Of a stretch of DNA of 64,000 bases, positions 43,370 through 51,896 are shown one piece after another. Source of the stretch: an uncultured Acetatifactor sp. (GTDB taxonomy: Bacteria > Bacillota > Clostridia > Lachnospirales > Lachnospiraceae); the NCBI GenBank assembly GCA_910589035.1, contig CAJUSI010000079.1, positions 85,499-149,498 of the forward strand. Reading direction: 5' to 3'. Positions within the stretch are counted from its first letter, which is position 1; each line of letters starts with the position of its first letter. The position numbers and the translations under genes are program-made. The notes below the pieces were generated by a model. The model was not told the DNA's origin. It ran no database searches and saw nothing but the letters and a program-made list of their open reading frames with translations.

Positions 43370-44289
43370 GCCTGATTTCCTCCGTTCTTTAAATTCATGT
43401 AATAATCCTCCAGGGAGGCGTGGTGCCGTTCCAGGGCCCTGATATAAATGCCGTTGTCCGTGGCCAGGCGGCTGTAGGCTTCCGGCTCCCGCCGCAGGGC
43501 CAGAATCCGGACGGTTCCGTCGGGCAGCACACGCCAGGATTCCCCTGGGAAATCCCGCTCCAGGAGGGCGGCATACCGCTCCATGTCGGAGACGGAGATA
43601 TCCAGATAATCCGCGCATTTTTCGTACAGCTGCTCCGCGGAGAGCTCCTCCAGCAGATGCCCCCTGCTCAGGAAGCCGAAATGTGTGGCCGTCTGCTGCA
43701 GTTCGGCCAATATATGGCTTGAGAGCAGGATGGTGATGTTTTTCTCCTCATTGAGCCGGTGAAGCAGGGTGCGCAGCTCCACGATGCCGCTGGGATCCAG
43801 GCCGTTGGTGGGTTCATCCAGAACCAGGAGCTCCGGTTCCCCCAGCAGGGCGATAGCCAGACCCAGGCGCTGCTTCTGTCCCAGGGAAAGCCTCTTGCAC
43901 AGGCTCCTGCGCTTTTCCAGAATGCCGGTCAGCACAAGCATCTCCTCCGTCTTTTCCTTCCCGGGGATTCCCTTCTGGATTCGGTAGTATTCCAGAGTCC
44001 TCTCCACGGTCATATTCGGGAAAAATCCCGGCTGTTCGATCATAATCCCCATCCGCCTGCGGCAGCGGCGCAGCTCCTGTACGCCGGGCTGGCCGAAAAT
44101 GCGGAGCTCTCCGGATGCCGCATAAATATGTCCCGCCAGGAGCTTCAGAAAGGTGGACTTTCCGGCCCCGTTATCGCCGATTAATCCGTAAATGCTTCCC
44201 CTTTTTACCCGTAAATCCACCTGTTCCAGGGCAGGGACAGCGCCGTAGAACTTTGTGACCTGCTTTGCCTCTATGGCATAATCGTACAT
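43363..44289 (-). CDS. ABC transporter ATP-binding protein (LanF/BcrA-like)
   Basis: 308 residues. Walker A GDNGAGKST, signature LSLGQKQRLG, Walker B LLVLDEPTNGLDP, switch His in SSHIL. The C-terminal 80 residues match the extra domain of bacitracin-resistance BcrA-type ATPases. Partner of the following ABC-2 permease. Preceded on the transcript by a 131-base gap that contains a strong hairpin. Confidence 0.92.
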   Translation of the reverse strand: MYDYAIEAKQVTKFYGAVPALEQVDLRVKRGSIYGLIGDNGAGKSTFLKLLAGHIYAASGELRIFGQPGVQELRRCRRRMGIMIEQPGFFPNMTVERTLEYYRIQKGIPGKEKTEEMLVLTGILEKRRSLCKRLSLGQKQRLGLAIALLGEPELLVLDEPTNGLDPSGIVELRTLLHRLNEEKNITILLSSHILAELQQTATHFGFLSRGHLLEELSAEQLYEKCADYLDISVSDMERYAALLERDFPGESWRVLPDGTVRILALRREPEAYSRLATDNGIYIRALERHHASLEDYYMNLKNGGNQAC

Positions 44290-44333
44290 TTTACCCTCCG
44301 TTTTCCGGATGCTTTTTCACACCCCTTATGTGA

Positions 44334-44371
44334 TATCTGCCAGCGGGGAAGGATTCCCCGGCTGGCAGATA
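44334..44371. promoter_or_regulatory. Strong hairpin between response regulator and ABC ATPase genes
   Basis: TATCTGCCAGC (44334-44344) and its exact complement (44361-44371) enclose GGGG/CCCC, giving a stem of about 15 pairs. No T run on either strand. It may be an operator or an RNA processing/attenuation site controlling ABC expression relative to the regulator. Confidence 0.55.
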
Positions 44372-44420
44372 CAGTATAGACCCTATGAATTTCATAAGTC
44401 ATCAAGAAGTCGTAAAGAAG

Positions 44421-45155
44421 TCATAAAGTCTGCGCAGGGGCGGGGGCTGCCAGCCGGAAGCCGATGCCGTACACCGTCTGGATGTATTCCTCCTCAGGGT
44501 CGGCTTCCCGGATTTTCCTCCGGAGATTGCTCATGTGGACGTTCACCGTATTGTTTTCCCCGTAATATCCTCCCTGCCATACCAGCTCGTAGAGACTTTC
44601 CCGGGAATAGACCTTTCCGGGATTTTGCAGCAGAAGGTACAGCAGCTCATACTCATGGACGGTCAGGGTAAGTTCCCGGCCTCTTACCGTCACGGTTCTG
44701 GAATCGGGGAAAAGCAGCAGATTCCGGCAGGAGAGTGCGCTCTGCTCCCCGGCCGGAGGAGCGCCCCGCCGGAGAGCGGCCTGGACTCTGGCAGCCACCT
44801 CCTCAGGTTCGAAGGGCTTTGTAATATAATCGTCGGCGCCGGTTCGCAGGAGAGCCACCTTATCCTCCAGGGAAACCCTGGCGGAGAGAATCAGGACGGG
44901 AATCCTGCTGTGCAGTTCCGTCCGCAGCCTGTCAAGCAGAGCCTCGCCGGACAGCCCCGGCAGCATGAGATCCAGCAGGATCAGTGCGGGGGTCTCCCGT
45001 TCCATCAAGAGGAGGGCCTCCGTTCCGGAGTAAGCCTGCAGCGTCTCGTACCCCTCCGCCTTCAGAATCCGCGCCAGGAGAGAATTGATATCCGCCTCGT
45101 CCTCCACGATTAAGATCTTACCTGCCGGATTGCTTACCGGACGAAATGAGTCCAC
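44421..45155 (-). CDS. OmpR-family response regulator
   Basis: 244 residues. Receiver with acidic pair in VEDEADI, phospho-acceptor Asp in LLDLMLPG, Lys in YITKPFEP; C-terminal winged helix with VHEYELLYLLLQNPGKV and VNVHMSNLRRKI and the YGIGFRL wing. Its first 22 bases overlap the FMN reductase gene. Works with the kinase at 41.5 kb and probably controls the ABC-2 exporter between them. Confidence 0.93.
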   Translation of the reverse strand: MDSFRPVSNPAGKILIVEDEADINSLLARILKAEGYETLQAYSGTEALLLMERETPALILLDLMLPGLSGEALLDRLRTELHSRIPVLILSARVSLEDKVALLRTGADDYITKPFEPEEVAARVQAALRRGAPPAGEQSALSCRNLLLFPDSRTVTVRGRELTLTVHEYELLYLLLQNPGKVYSRESLYELVWQGGYYGENNTVNVHMSNLRRKIREADPEEEYIQTVYGIGFRLAAPAPAQTL

Positions 45156-45751
45156 AGATGCTCCTCCTTTTCCGGAAGCCCGTAGGCTTCCTTTCCCAGG
45201 GCGATGCTTTTCATGAGGAAAGCCATATTCCGGGCCAGAGTCCGCATGGTCTGCAGACCTTCCGCATCCTGGGCCGCCTCCCCCGGGCCCCTTCCGTGGA
45301 CGCTGTTCCAGTACTGGCTGGAGGCGACGGGCATGCCGCTGATGGTGAAGAATTTGTTCAGCTCGTCAAAGGTGGAGGACAGGCCTCCCCTTCTGGCCGC
45401 CGCTACGGCGGCTCCCACCTTCATGGTCTTGTCGAAATGGGTGCTGTAGAAAAGCCTTGTCAGAAAAGCGATCAGGGTGGCGTTGGCGGAAGCGTAATAC
45501 ACGGGGCTCCCCACCACAAGGCCGTCGCAGGCCTGGAACCTGGGAGCGGCCTCGTTCACCATATCGTCAAACACACATTTTCCCCGTTCGGCACATCCGC
45601 CGCAGGCGATACAGCCCCGGATATCCTTATTCCCGATCTGAATCGTCTCCGTCTCGATCTTCTCCTGTGCAAAGACCTTTTCCATCTCGCTTAAGGCGAG
45701 AGCCGTATTGCCCTTTAAGCGGGGACTGCCGTTAATCAGTAATACCTTCAT
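45134..45751 (-). CDS. NAD(P)H-dependent FMN reductase / iron-sulfur flavoprotein family
   Basis: 205 residues beginning MKVLLINGSPRLKGNT, the flavodoxin-like FMN phosphate loop. CIACGGCAERGKC (about 47-59) carries four Cys as in archaeal-type iron-sulfur flavoproteins, and SPVYYASANA lines the flavin. GAAGGAGGC precedes the ATG. It is the first gene of the regulator/exporter operon, suggesting a redox link to a peptide or antibiotic response; that is inference. Confidence 0.87.
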   Translation of the reverse strand: MKVLLINGSPRLKGNTALALSEMEKVFAQEKIETETIQIGNKDIRGCIACGGCAERGKCVFDDMVNEAAPRFQACDGLVVGSPVYYASANATLIAFLTRLFYSTHFDKTMKVGAAVAAARRGGLSSTFDELNKFFTISGMPVASSQYWNSVHGRGPGEAAQDAEGLQTMRTLARNMAFLMKSIALGKEAYGLPEKEEHLWTHFVR

Positions 45752-45859
45752 AAATCTGCCTCCTTCTTTGGAATGGAATCTGTCCTTCCATTCTACTACA
45801 GAGGCAGGAGAGACCGCAAGGGCTTTCTTTTCCAGTCCCTGTTCAAGATCTGTGCTGCT

Positions 45860-45881
45860 AACACTATTTTTCAAAAGTGTT
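45860..45881 (-). promoter_or_regulatory. Possible operator in the promoter region of the FMN reductase operon
   Basis: AACACT (45860-45865) and AGTGTT (45876-45881) form a 6-bp inverted repeat around an A/T centre. On the minus strand a TTGACG lies immediately upstream (about 45883-45888), placing the repeat inside the spacer and minus-10 area. Confidence 0.35.
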
Positions 45882-45898
45882 CGTCAAAATACTGAAAG

Positions 45899-45929
45899 CG
45901 GGCGGTCACTCTTGCATTGTGACCGCCCG
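45899..45929. terminator. GC-rich hairpin between the FMN reductase operon and the ABC exporter
   Basis: CGGGCGGTCAC (45899-45909) and its exact complement (45919-45929) over a nine-base loop. It has only a weak T run on the minus strand, so termination of the exporter transcript is plausible but unproven. The remainder of 45752-46070 holds no gene. Confidence 0.45.
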
Positions 45930-46070
45930 ATAAACTGGAATTTACAAAACAAGCATACCCATAAAATTGGATATGTTTTTCTGATATCTCAATGAACTGC
46001 TTCAGGAAGAGACCGACCGGGAGCAGATGCCCGTCACGCTGATCTGTCTTACTGCCGCGGAGCCTCCCAC

Positions 46071-47795
46071 TTACTGGGATACGGTAAACAGGGAATAGAA
46101 ATATCCCTTTTTCTCCATGAGCTCATCAAAACTGCCGCATTCCGCGATTCGGCCGTCCTTTAAGGCTACAATGCGGTCGTACCGTCTCATCAGGGCCTCC
46201 TCCAGGGAGTGGGTGACCACAATCCGGGTCAGCTCCTCCAGATTCAGGATGGCATCGAAGACCTGCCAGGCGGTTTTGGCATCCAGGGCGGCGGTGGCTT
46301 CGTCCACCAGAAGCACCTGATTCTTCCGCAGCAGGCTGCGGGCGATGGAGATGCGCTGTTTCTCGCCTCCGGACAGGTTTGCGCCGTTTTCGCCGCAGAG
46401 ATATTCCCCGCCTTTCTCCTCTATCAGCCCGGACAGGCCCGACAGGGCGGCGGCTCTGTCCACCTCTTCCTTTGGGAAATCCCGGAACATGGTGATATTG
46501 TCCCGGATGGAGGCATTGAAAACGAATACATTCTGCTGGATCATGGAGATGAGGTCATAGAGGGATTCGCTGTCGGTCTCCCTGAGCTCCGTATCGTCCA
46601 GGCAGACGCTGCCCCGGTAGGTCGTATGAGCAGCCATCATCAGATGCAGAAGCGTGGATTTCCCGCTTCCGGAAGCGCCCACAATGGCATAGCTTCTGCC
46701 AGCTTCGAAACGGATGTTGACGTCCTTTAAGACGGGCTCCTCCCCATAGGCAAAGCTTAAATCCTTTATCTCGATTCCCCTGACTAGCCGTCCGGGAGCT
46801 GCCGTTCCTCCGCTTTGAGCGTTAATTTCAAGAGCTGAGGCCAGCTTTTCGATGAGAGCCCTGGCGGCCTTCTGATTTGCCAGAATTTCCGGCACCTGGG
46901 AGATGGGGGCTATCACATAATTCATCAGCTGGACAAAGGCTATCACCACGCCGGCCGTGATGCCCCTGCCCGTGACGGCCAGCCAGGCGCCTGCTATGAA
47001 TACACCGAACTGCGCCGCCGCACCGGATACCATGCCAATGGTGGTGATGATGCAGGAAATTTTCCGCTTCCTGCATTTGGCGTTTTCTGCGCTCTGCGTG
47101 CACTCCCGAAAGAGGGCGAGGATTTCCTTTTCCGCTTTGAAAGATTTGATCACGGAAAACCCCCGGAGACTGTCCGTGAGCGTGGCCACGAAATGGGCGT
47201 TGCGGTCCGAGACCCTGGTTTCGGCTTCCTTCAGCCGGTTTCCTGCCAGCAGGGATGCCATTATGGGCAGCAGGGAGGAGCCCACCGCCACCAGAGTCAA
47301 TATAGGACTGTACAGGAGCATCAGCAGAAAAGCGCCGAAGAAGGATATACACTGGCTGATCAGGGTAAAGCGGCTGGCCAGATAATTGGTCTCAATGCTG
47401 TTGGCATCGTTTGACAGGGCGGATATGTAAGCGGCGGTGGATTCCTCCTGAAAGGAAGAAATGCTCTTCCGCGACAGCTTTTCAAATACATAATTCTTGT
47501 ACTGGGCCATGGCCCGTTTCATGAAGCGGGGCTTTGCATGATAATCGACCGCCTGAACGGCCACGACCAGGATCATCAGCCCAAGGGTGGCCCAGAGCAG
47601 AGAGGACAGAGAGAACGCGCTCTCCGTTCCGGACATGGTATCCATCAGCTCCTTGATGAGAGCAGAAATTCCCAGTTCCACAGCGCCCATCATCACAGCG
47701 GCAAAGAGGGCTCCGAGAAAGGGCAGCTTGTTTTTGCGATAGAACTGTCGGATATAGGGCCTGCACAGGGGTTGATTTTTTGATGAAGTAGGCAT
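46071..47795 (-). CDS. ABC transporter, fused membrane and ATP-binding domains (exporter)
   Basis: 574-residue half-transporter, starting at the ATG with TATGGAGG upstream. Six membrane helices (to about residue 300), then the nucleotide-binding domain with Walker A GASGSGKST, signature NLSGGEKQR, Walker B VLLVDEATAALD and switch His in VTHSLEE. No partner half-transporter is adjacent, so it is probably a homodimer. Substrate unknown. Confidence 0.92.
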   Translation of the reverse strand: MPTSSKNQPLCRPYIRQFYRKNKLPFLGALFAAVMMGAVELGISALIKELMDTMSGTESAFSLSSLLWATLGLMILVVAVQAVDYHAKPRFMKRAMAQYKNYVFEKLSRKSISSFQEESTAAYISALSNDANSIETNYLASRFTLISQCISFFGAFLLMLLYSPILTLVAVGSSLLPIMASLLAGNRLKEAETRVSDRNAHFVATLTDSLRGFSVIKSFKAEKEILALFRECTQSAENAKCRKRKISCIITTIGMVSGAAAQFGVFIAGAWLAVTGRGITAGVVIAFVQLMNYVIAPISQVPEILANQKAARALIEKLASALEINAQSGGTAAPGRLVRGIEIKDLSFAYGEEPVLKDVNIRFEAGRSYAIVGASGSGKSTLLHLMMAAHTTYRGSVCLDDTELRETDSESLYDLISMIQQNVFVFNASIRDNITMFRDFPKEEVDRAAALSGLSGLIEEKGGEYLCGENGANLSGGEKQRISIARSLLRKNQVLLVDEATAALDAKTAWQVFDAILNLEELTRIVVTHSLEEALMRRYDRIVALKDGRIAECGSFDELMEKKGYFYSLFTVSQ

Positions 47796-48180
47796 AATGG
47801 AACCTCCATAGCTTGTATTTTTAATTTCGGGTGAAAATTCCAAAGACAATTTTCCGGCGCGGCAGCTGCAGGACGGCCGGGATTTTTAAGACTATTATAC
47901 CGGAACTTAGTTCAATGTAAATCTTTTTCGGATAAGAGGTGATTTCCAGAGGGTAAGAGGTAATAATAATGCACTGACACTTGCCATTTCCGGGGGGCGG
48001 ATGATAGAATGGAGGATGCAGCCAGGCTGTGAGTGAAGGAAGCGCCCTCCCGGCGCCCTGAAAGGGAACGAGACCCGACGGCCATGAGCCAAAACGCTAA
48101 ACATGTATAAAGAGGAGCGGGAGCACATGGAAGGGGCGTTTCCATGGAAGAGAAGTGTCCTATAGAAGAGGAGCATTACG
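47796..48180. promoter_or_regulatory. Divergent intergenic region with a promoter for the helicase gene
   Basis: TTGCCA (47981-47986), 18-base spacer, TAGAAT (48005-48010) points at the helicase gene, giving a leader of about 165 bases. The leader is GC-rich with no clear riboswitch. The ribosome site for the helicase is weak (AGAGGAGCATTACG). Confidence 0.45.
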
Positions 48181-51100
48181 ATGAACAATATCTGCCGTGA
48201 CATTTTCAGAGCCATCCACGAGGGAAAATGGCTGCAGATCGAGTACAGGAACAGAGAAAGCCAGGTCACGAAATACTGGATCGGCATCCGCAATCTATGT
48301 CCGGGAAAGCGTACCCTGGCCGTGGACGGCCTGCACCTTGGCCGGTATACCACGGAAAGCTATGAATCCATCTACATAGATTCCATTCTGACCTCTCAGA
48401 TCGTGGAGGGGTCTTATCAGCCTGTCAATGAGGAGCTGGTGGAGGACATCTGCCAGAACCCCCACAGATACAAATCCCTCTTCGACAATTCTCCCAACCT
48501 GAAAATCCTGAATTACCTGGAAATGTGCAACCGCATGGACACAGTGCCTTACCATTCGGACTTTGCTTTGGTCCGTTACCTGGACAGGGAGAGCTTTCAG
48601 GAGGAGGGCTATGTGCTGGACGAGGAGCAGTTCCGCACCATCGTCCGTAATTTCCAGAGGAGGACGGAAAAAGAAAAGGAAAAAGCCACCAGGCTTTCCA
48701 TCCAGCAGCTTGCCATGAACGTGCTCAGCATTCATACTGCAAGAGGGCTCTATGTGCTGGCCTGCCGCAAGCTCCAGCTGGATGTGAAAAAACGCCTCCT
48801 GCGGCCGGAGGAGAATATCACCGTCTGCACGGAGTACAGCTACGGAGAGGTAAAGGAAAATATCCGCAGATACCTGGACGGGGACGAGTACGGGCTTTTG
48901 GAGGATTTCGAAAAGAATCAGGAGAGAATCAAGGACTGTGTCATGCGCCGCAGCAGCCGTGTAATGGGGGTGGACGACATGCCCTATATCATTGGTCTTG
49001 GGATGGATATTGCCCTGGATCTCCACCGGGAATACCAGGCCATCATTAAGATGTGCGATGAGGACAGGGTCACGGTGCCACTGAAAGCTTTTTTCGGGGA
49101 TCTGCTGGACAGGCCTCTGCGTAGGAAGAGCTATCCCCTGGCATTGATCAGCCGCCAGACTAATCTGGACCAGCTCCTGGCTATCCACAATGCCATGAAG
49201 TACCCCCTGGCCTACATCCAGGGGCCGCCGGGCACCGGGAAGACCAATACCATTCTCAATACCATGGTGACAGCTTTTTTCAACGAAAAGACGGTACTTT
49301 TTGCCTCTTATAACAACCATCCTATCAATACGGTGTTCGAAAAGCTGACGGACTTAAGATACCAGGGGAAGCGTATTCCTTTCCCTGTTCTGCGGCTGGG
49401 AAATGTGGAAAAGGTTCGGGAGTCCATAAAGTATATCCGAAATCTCTATGAACAGTCCCAGAGCATCAAGGTATTCGAGGGCACGCTTGACCGGAGGAAA
49501 GATGACAGAGCCGACCGTGCGAAGAACCTGTCCAGCCTGCTGCGCAGATATGAGGAAGTGCTGGACTTAAAGGAGCGCAGCGAGACTCTGAACCGTCTGC
49601 TGGAATACCAGAGCCGGGTGCAGATGTCCATGGAGATGCTGCCCTTTCAGGCGGACTTGCAGGGCAGACAGCTTCAGCAGGTTCAGAACCGGATGGGACA
49701 GATAGGGGAGATTACGGACCAGGATGCCCTTGCCCTGCTGGACGACGACCTGGAGGAGCTGCGCAAATACCTCTATTACACCTCGGCCCGGTATGTGAAG
49801 AAGCTGGATGACAAGAAATATTCGAAATTGCGTGAAATTTTATTCGACACGGGTGAAAAGGAGCAGACCGCCGCTTTTTCCAGATACCTGACAGAGACCG
49901 CAAACGTGAAAAAGCTCCAGGAAATCTTCCCCGTCATCATCACCACCTGCATCTCCGCCCACAGGCTGGGGGAGCCGGGTCCCATGTTTGACATGGTGAT
50001 CATGGACGAGGCCAGCCAGTGCAACACGGCGGTGTCCCTGGTGCCCATCCTGCGGGGAGAGAGCCTGATGCTGGTGGGAGATCCTCAGCAGTTAAACCCG
50101 GTGATTCTCCTGGACGAGGCGGTCAACCAAAAGCTGCGGAAGAAATACAATGTGGCCGAGGAATACGATTACTGCAAAAATTCCATCTACAAGACATTTC
50201 TGGCCTGCGACGCGGTCAGCGATGAGGTACTGCTGCACAATCACTACCGCTGCAACAAAAAGATTATCGAATTTAACAACCAGAAGTACTACAATGCCAG
50301 ATTACAGATCTGCTCCGAGAGCAAGGAGCCGCGTCCGCTGGTATATGTGGACGTGAAGAACCGGGGAGAGGTCCTGCGCAATACGGCTCCCGGGGAGGTG
50401 GAGGAGATTGTAGGCTATGCCAAATGCCACAGGGAGCAGAGCATCGGGGTGATCACGCCTTTCGTGAACCAGAGGAAGCTCATCGAGGAGGCCCTGGAGC
50501 GGGAGGGAATTTCCAATGTGGTCTGCGGCACGGTGCATGCCTTTCAGGGAGATGAAAAGGACGTGGTGCTGTTCTCCACCGCCGTCACTGACCAGACCCA
50601 GGCAGGTACTTACGAATGGCTGAAGAACAATAAGGAACTCATCAACGTAGCCACCTCCCGGGCCAGGGACCGCCTCATCGTGCTCTCCGATTCCGCGAAC
50701 CTGAACAGGCTCCACAGGCAGGGCAGTGAGGACGACCTCTATGAGCTGGTGGAATATGTGAAGAAAAACGGCGAGACCCGGGTCACCCGCAAGACGGCAA
50801 ATTCCAGAGCTCTGGGGGTGAAGCCGTTCAGCACGGCCACCGAGGAGGCTTTCCTGGAGAACCTGAACCACGCCCTTGAGAATATCTGGCTGTCCCAGAA
50901 CCGCTTCACCATACAGAAAGAGGTAGCCATCTCCCAGGTCTTTGCGGACAATGTAAGTCACAGCGATCTGTTCTATTCCGGGCGTTTCGACTTCGTGGTC
51001 TATGAGAGACAGGGAGGAGCCGATTTTCCCGTGCTGGCCATCGAGCTGGACGGCAAGGAGCATTTCGGGGACGAGGTGGTGAAGAACAGGGACCGGAAAA

Positions 51101-51216
51101 AGAACGAGATCTGCGCCGCCCACAATCTGCAGCTGATCCGGGTGGAGAATTCCTACGCCAGGCGATACAGCCATATCAAGGAGATTCTGATGAACTACTT
51201 CTCGGTGCGGCACTGA
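48181..51216 (+). CDS. WYL-like / superfamily 1 helicase / DUF2726-like nuclease fusion protein
   Basis: 1011 residues. N-terminal 80: WYL-like module (IHEGKWLQIEYRNRE, then a beta-rich stretch ending YIDSI). Central UPF1-type SF1 helicase: motif I GPPGTGKTNT (about 347-356), motif II VIMDEASQC (about 605-613), motif III VGDPQQLNP, motif IV HNHYRCNKKIIEF, motif V HAFQGDEKDVVLF, motif VI NVATSRARDRLIV. Between I and II is a 200-residue helical insertion. C-terminal PD-(D/E)XK-like domain: GRFDFVVYE (about 932-940), then AIELDGKEHFGD. All motifs look intact. Monocistronic, in accessory DNA. Function unproven; nucleic-acid defence is the leading idea. Confidence 0.88.
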   Translation: MNNICRDIFRAIHEGKWLQIEYRNRESQVTKYWIGIRNLCPGKRTLAVDGLHLGRYTTESYESIYIDSILTSQIVEGSYQPVNEELVEDICQNPHRYKSLFDNSPNLKILNYLEMCNRMDTVPYHSDFALVRYLDRESFQEEGYVLDEEQFRTIVRNFQRRTEKEKEKATRLSIQQLAMNVLSIHTARGLYVLACRKLQLDVKKRLLRPEENITVCTEYSYGEVKENIRRYLDGDEYGLLEDFEKNQERIKDCVMRRSSRVMGVDDMPYIIGLGMDIALDLHREYQAIIKMCDEDRVTVPLKAFFGDLLDRPLRRKSYPLALISRQTNLDQLLAIHNAMKYPLAYIQGPPGTGKTNTILNTMVTAFFNEKTVLFASYNNHPINTVFEKLTDLRYQGKRIPFPVLRLGNVEKVRESIKYIRNLYEQSQSIKVFEGTLDRRKDDRADRAKNLSSLLRRYEEVLDLKERSETLNRLLEYQSRVQMSMEMLPFQADLQGRQLQQVQNRMGQIGEITDQDALALLDDDLEELRKYLYYTSARYVKKLDDKKYSKLREILFDTGEKEQTAAFSRYLTETANVKKLQEIFPVIITTCISAHRLGEPGPMFDMVIMDEASQCNTAVSLVPILRGESLMLVGDPQQLNPVILLDEAVNQKLRKKYNVAEEYDYCKNSIYKTFLACDAVSDEVLLHNHYRCNKKIIEFNNQKYYNARLQICSESKEPRPLVYVDVKNRGEVLRNTAPGEVEEIVGYAKCHREQSIGVITPFVNQRKLIEEALEREGISNVVCGTVHAFQGDEKDVVLFSTAVTDQTQAGTYEWLKNNKELINVATSRARDRLIVLSDSANLNRLHRQGSEDDLYELVEYVKKNGETRVTRKTANSRALGVKPFSTATEEAFLENLNHALENIWLSQNRFTIQKEVAISQVFADNVSHSDLFYSGRFDFVVYERQGGADFPVLAIELDGKEHFGDEVVKNRDRKKNEICAAHNLQLIRVENSYARRYSHIKEILMNYFSVRH

Positions 51217-51667
51217 GGGGACCGGGCAACCGGAAAATTTGATTGACAAATCATCGTCAAAGCCCCATGAGAAGCATGTGGTGCGGACAGTGACGCGCAG
51301 TGAGATCGCAGAATTGAATAAGACGATTGAGCCTAAGATACGACAGAATGAAAGAGAGCGCACAGCGAGTATGCATGCTGCTGCCCGTTGTACTGTGGGG
51401 GGTAAGTAAGCTTCCATTCGGCTTTGTGGAACATTGTCACAAGGTGTGACAGGTGGGGCTGCCTGGAAGCTGCGGTTCGCGGTAGACAGAGCCGCCGGTC
51501 CATGGAAATAGGAAAACGAGATATAGAGAAGCCCTTGGGGGATACATACCCGGGGGATTCTTTTTTATGGCGAAATAAAGGAGGAGACTTCAGCGTGTTT
51601 ATAACAATATTTCTAAGTGAACCTGATAATCTATACTGCTTAACGATTTCACTTGCCGTGAAACCAG

Positions 51668-51730
51668 ACTGCATAACGCTGACTGGTTCAATCGTGTGAT
51701 TACATTAGGCAACATTCAGCGTTATGCAGT
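51668..51730. repeat. 15-bp perfect inverted repeat plus a direct half-copy
   Basis: ACTGCATAACGCTGA (51668-51682) and its complement (51716-51730) flank 33 bases; a near copy ACTGCTTAACG lies at 51635-51645 in direct orientation. No coding content. Possibly ends of a minimal mobile element or recombinase sites just upstream of the hisS promoter. Confidence 0.7.
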
Positions 51731-51748
51731 ATAAAAACTACAAAAAGA

Positions 51749-51777
51749 TTGACAGTTTTCGGGAAAGAATATATCAT
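51749..51777 (+). promoter_or_regulatory. hisS: Sigma-A promoter for hisS
   Basis: TTGACA (51749-51754), 17-base spacer, TATCAT (51772-51777), about 120 bases before the start codon. Confidence 0.7.
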
Positions 51778-51896
51778 GGATAACAATGTAGGTAAAAACA
51801 GGATGTATGGGACAATATCAGGGAATAAGAAAGCATAAAGAAGTAAAAGTAAGCAGAAACAAGCAGTCGGAAATAGAGGAATAAGGAGAAAAAATC

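Larger units (their letters stand above)
51217..51896. other. Long intergenic region before hisS
   Basis: 680 bases. 51242-51409 encodes a fragment (VVRTVTRSEIAELNKTIEP in one frame) without start signals, probably a gene remnant I cannot name. 51430-51560 is GC-rich with short hairpins, followed by a G/C-rich stretch and TTTTTT at 51560-51565 that could end an untranslated RNA. No T-box consensus (GGTGGNACCGCG) is present. The 3' part holds the repeats and promoter listed separately. Confidence 0.4.

Noticed and set aside
51400..51896. T-box riboswitch upstream of hisS
   Set aside because: The conserved GGTGGNACCGCG element is absent, and the only clear signals near the gene are a sigma-A promoter and an inverted repeat.
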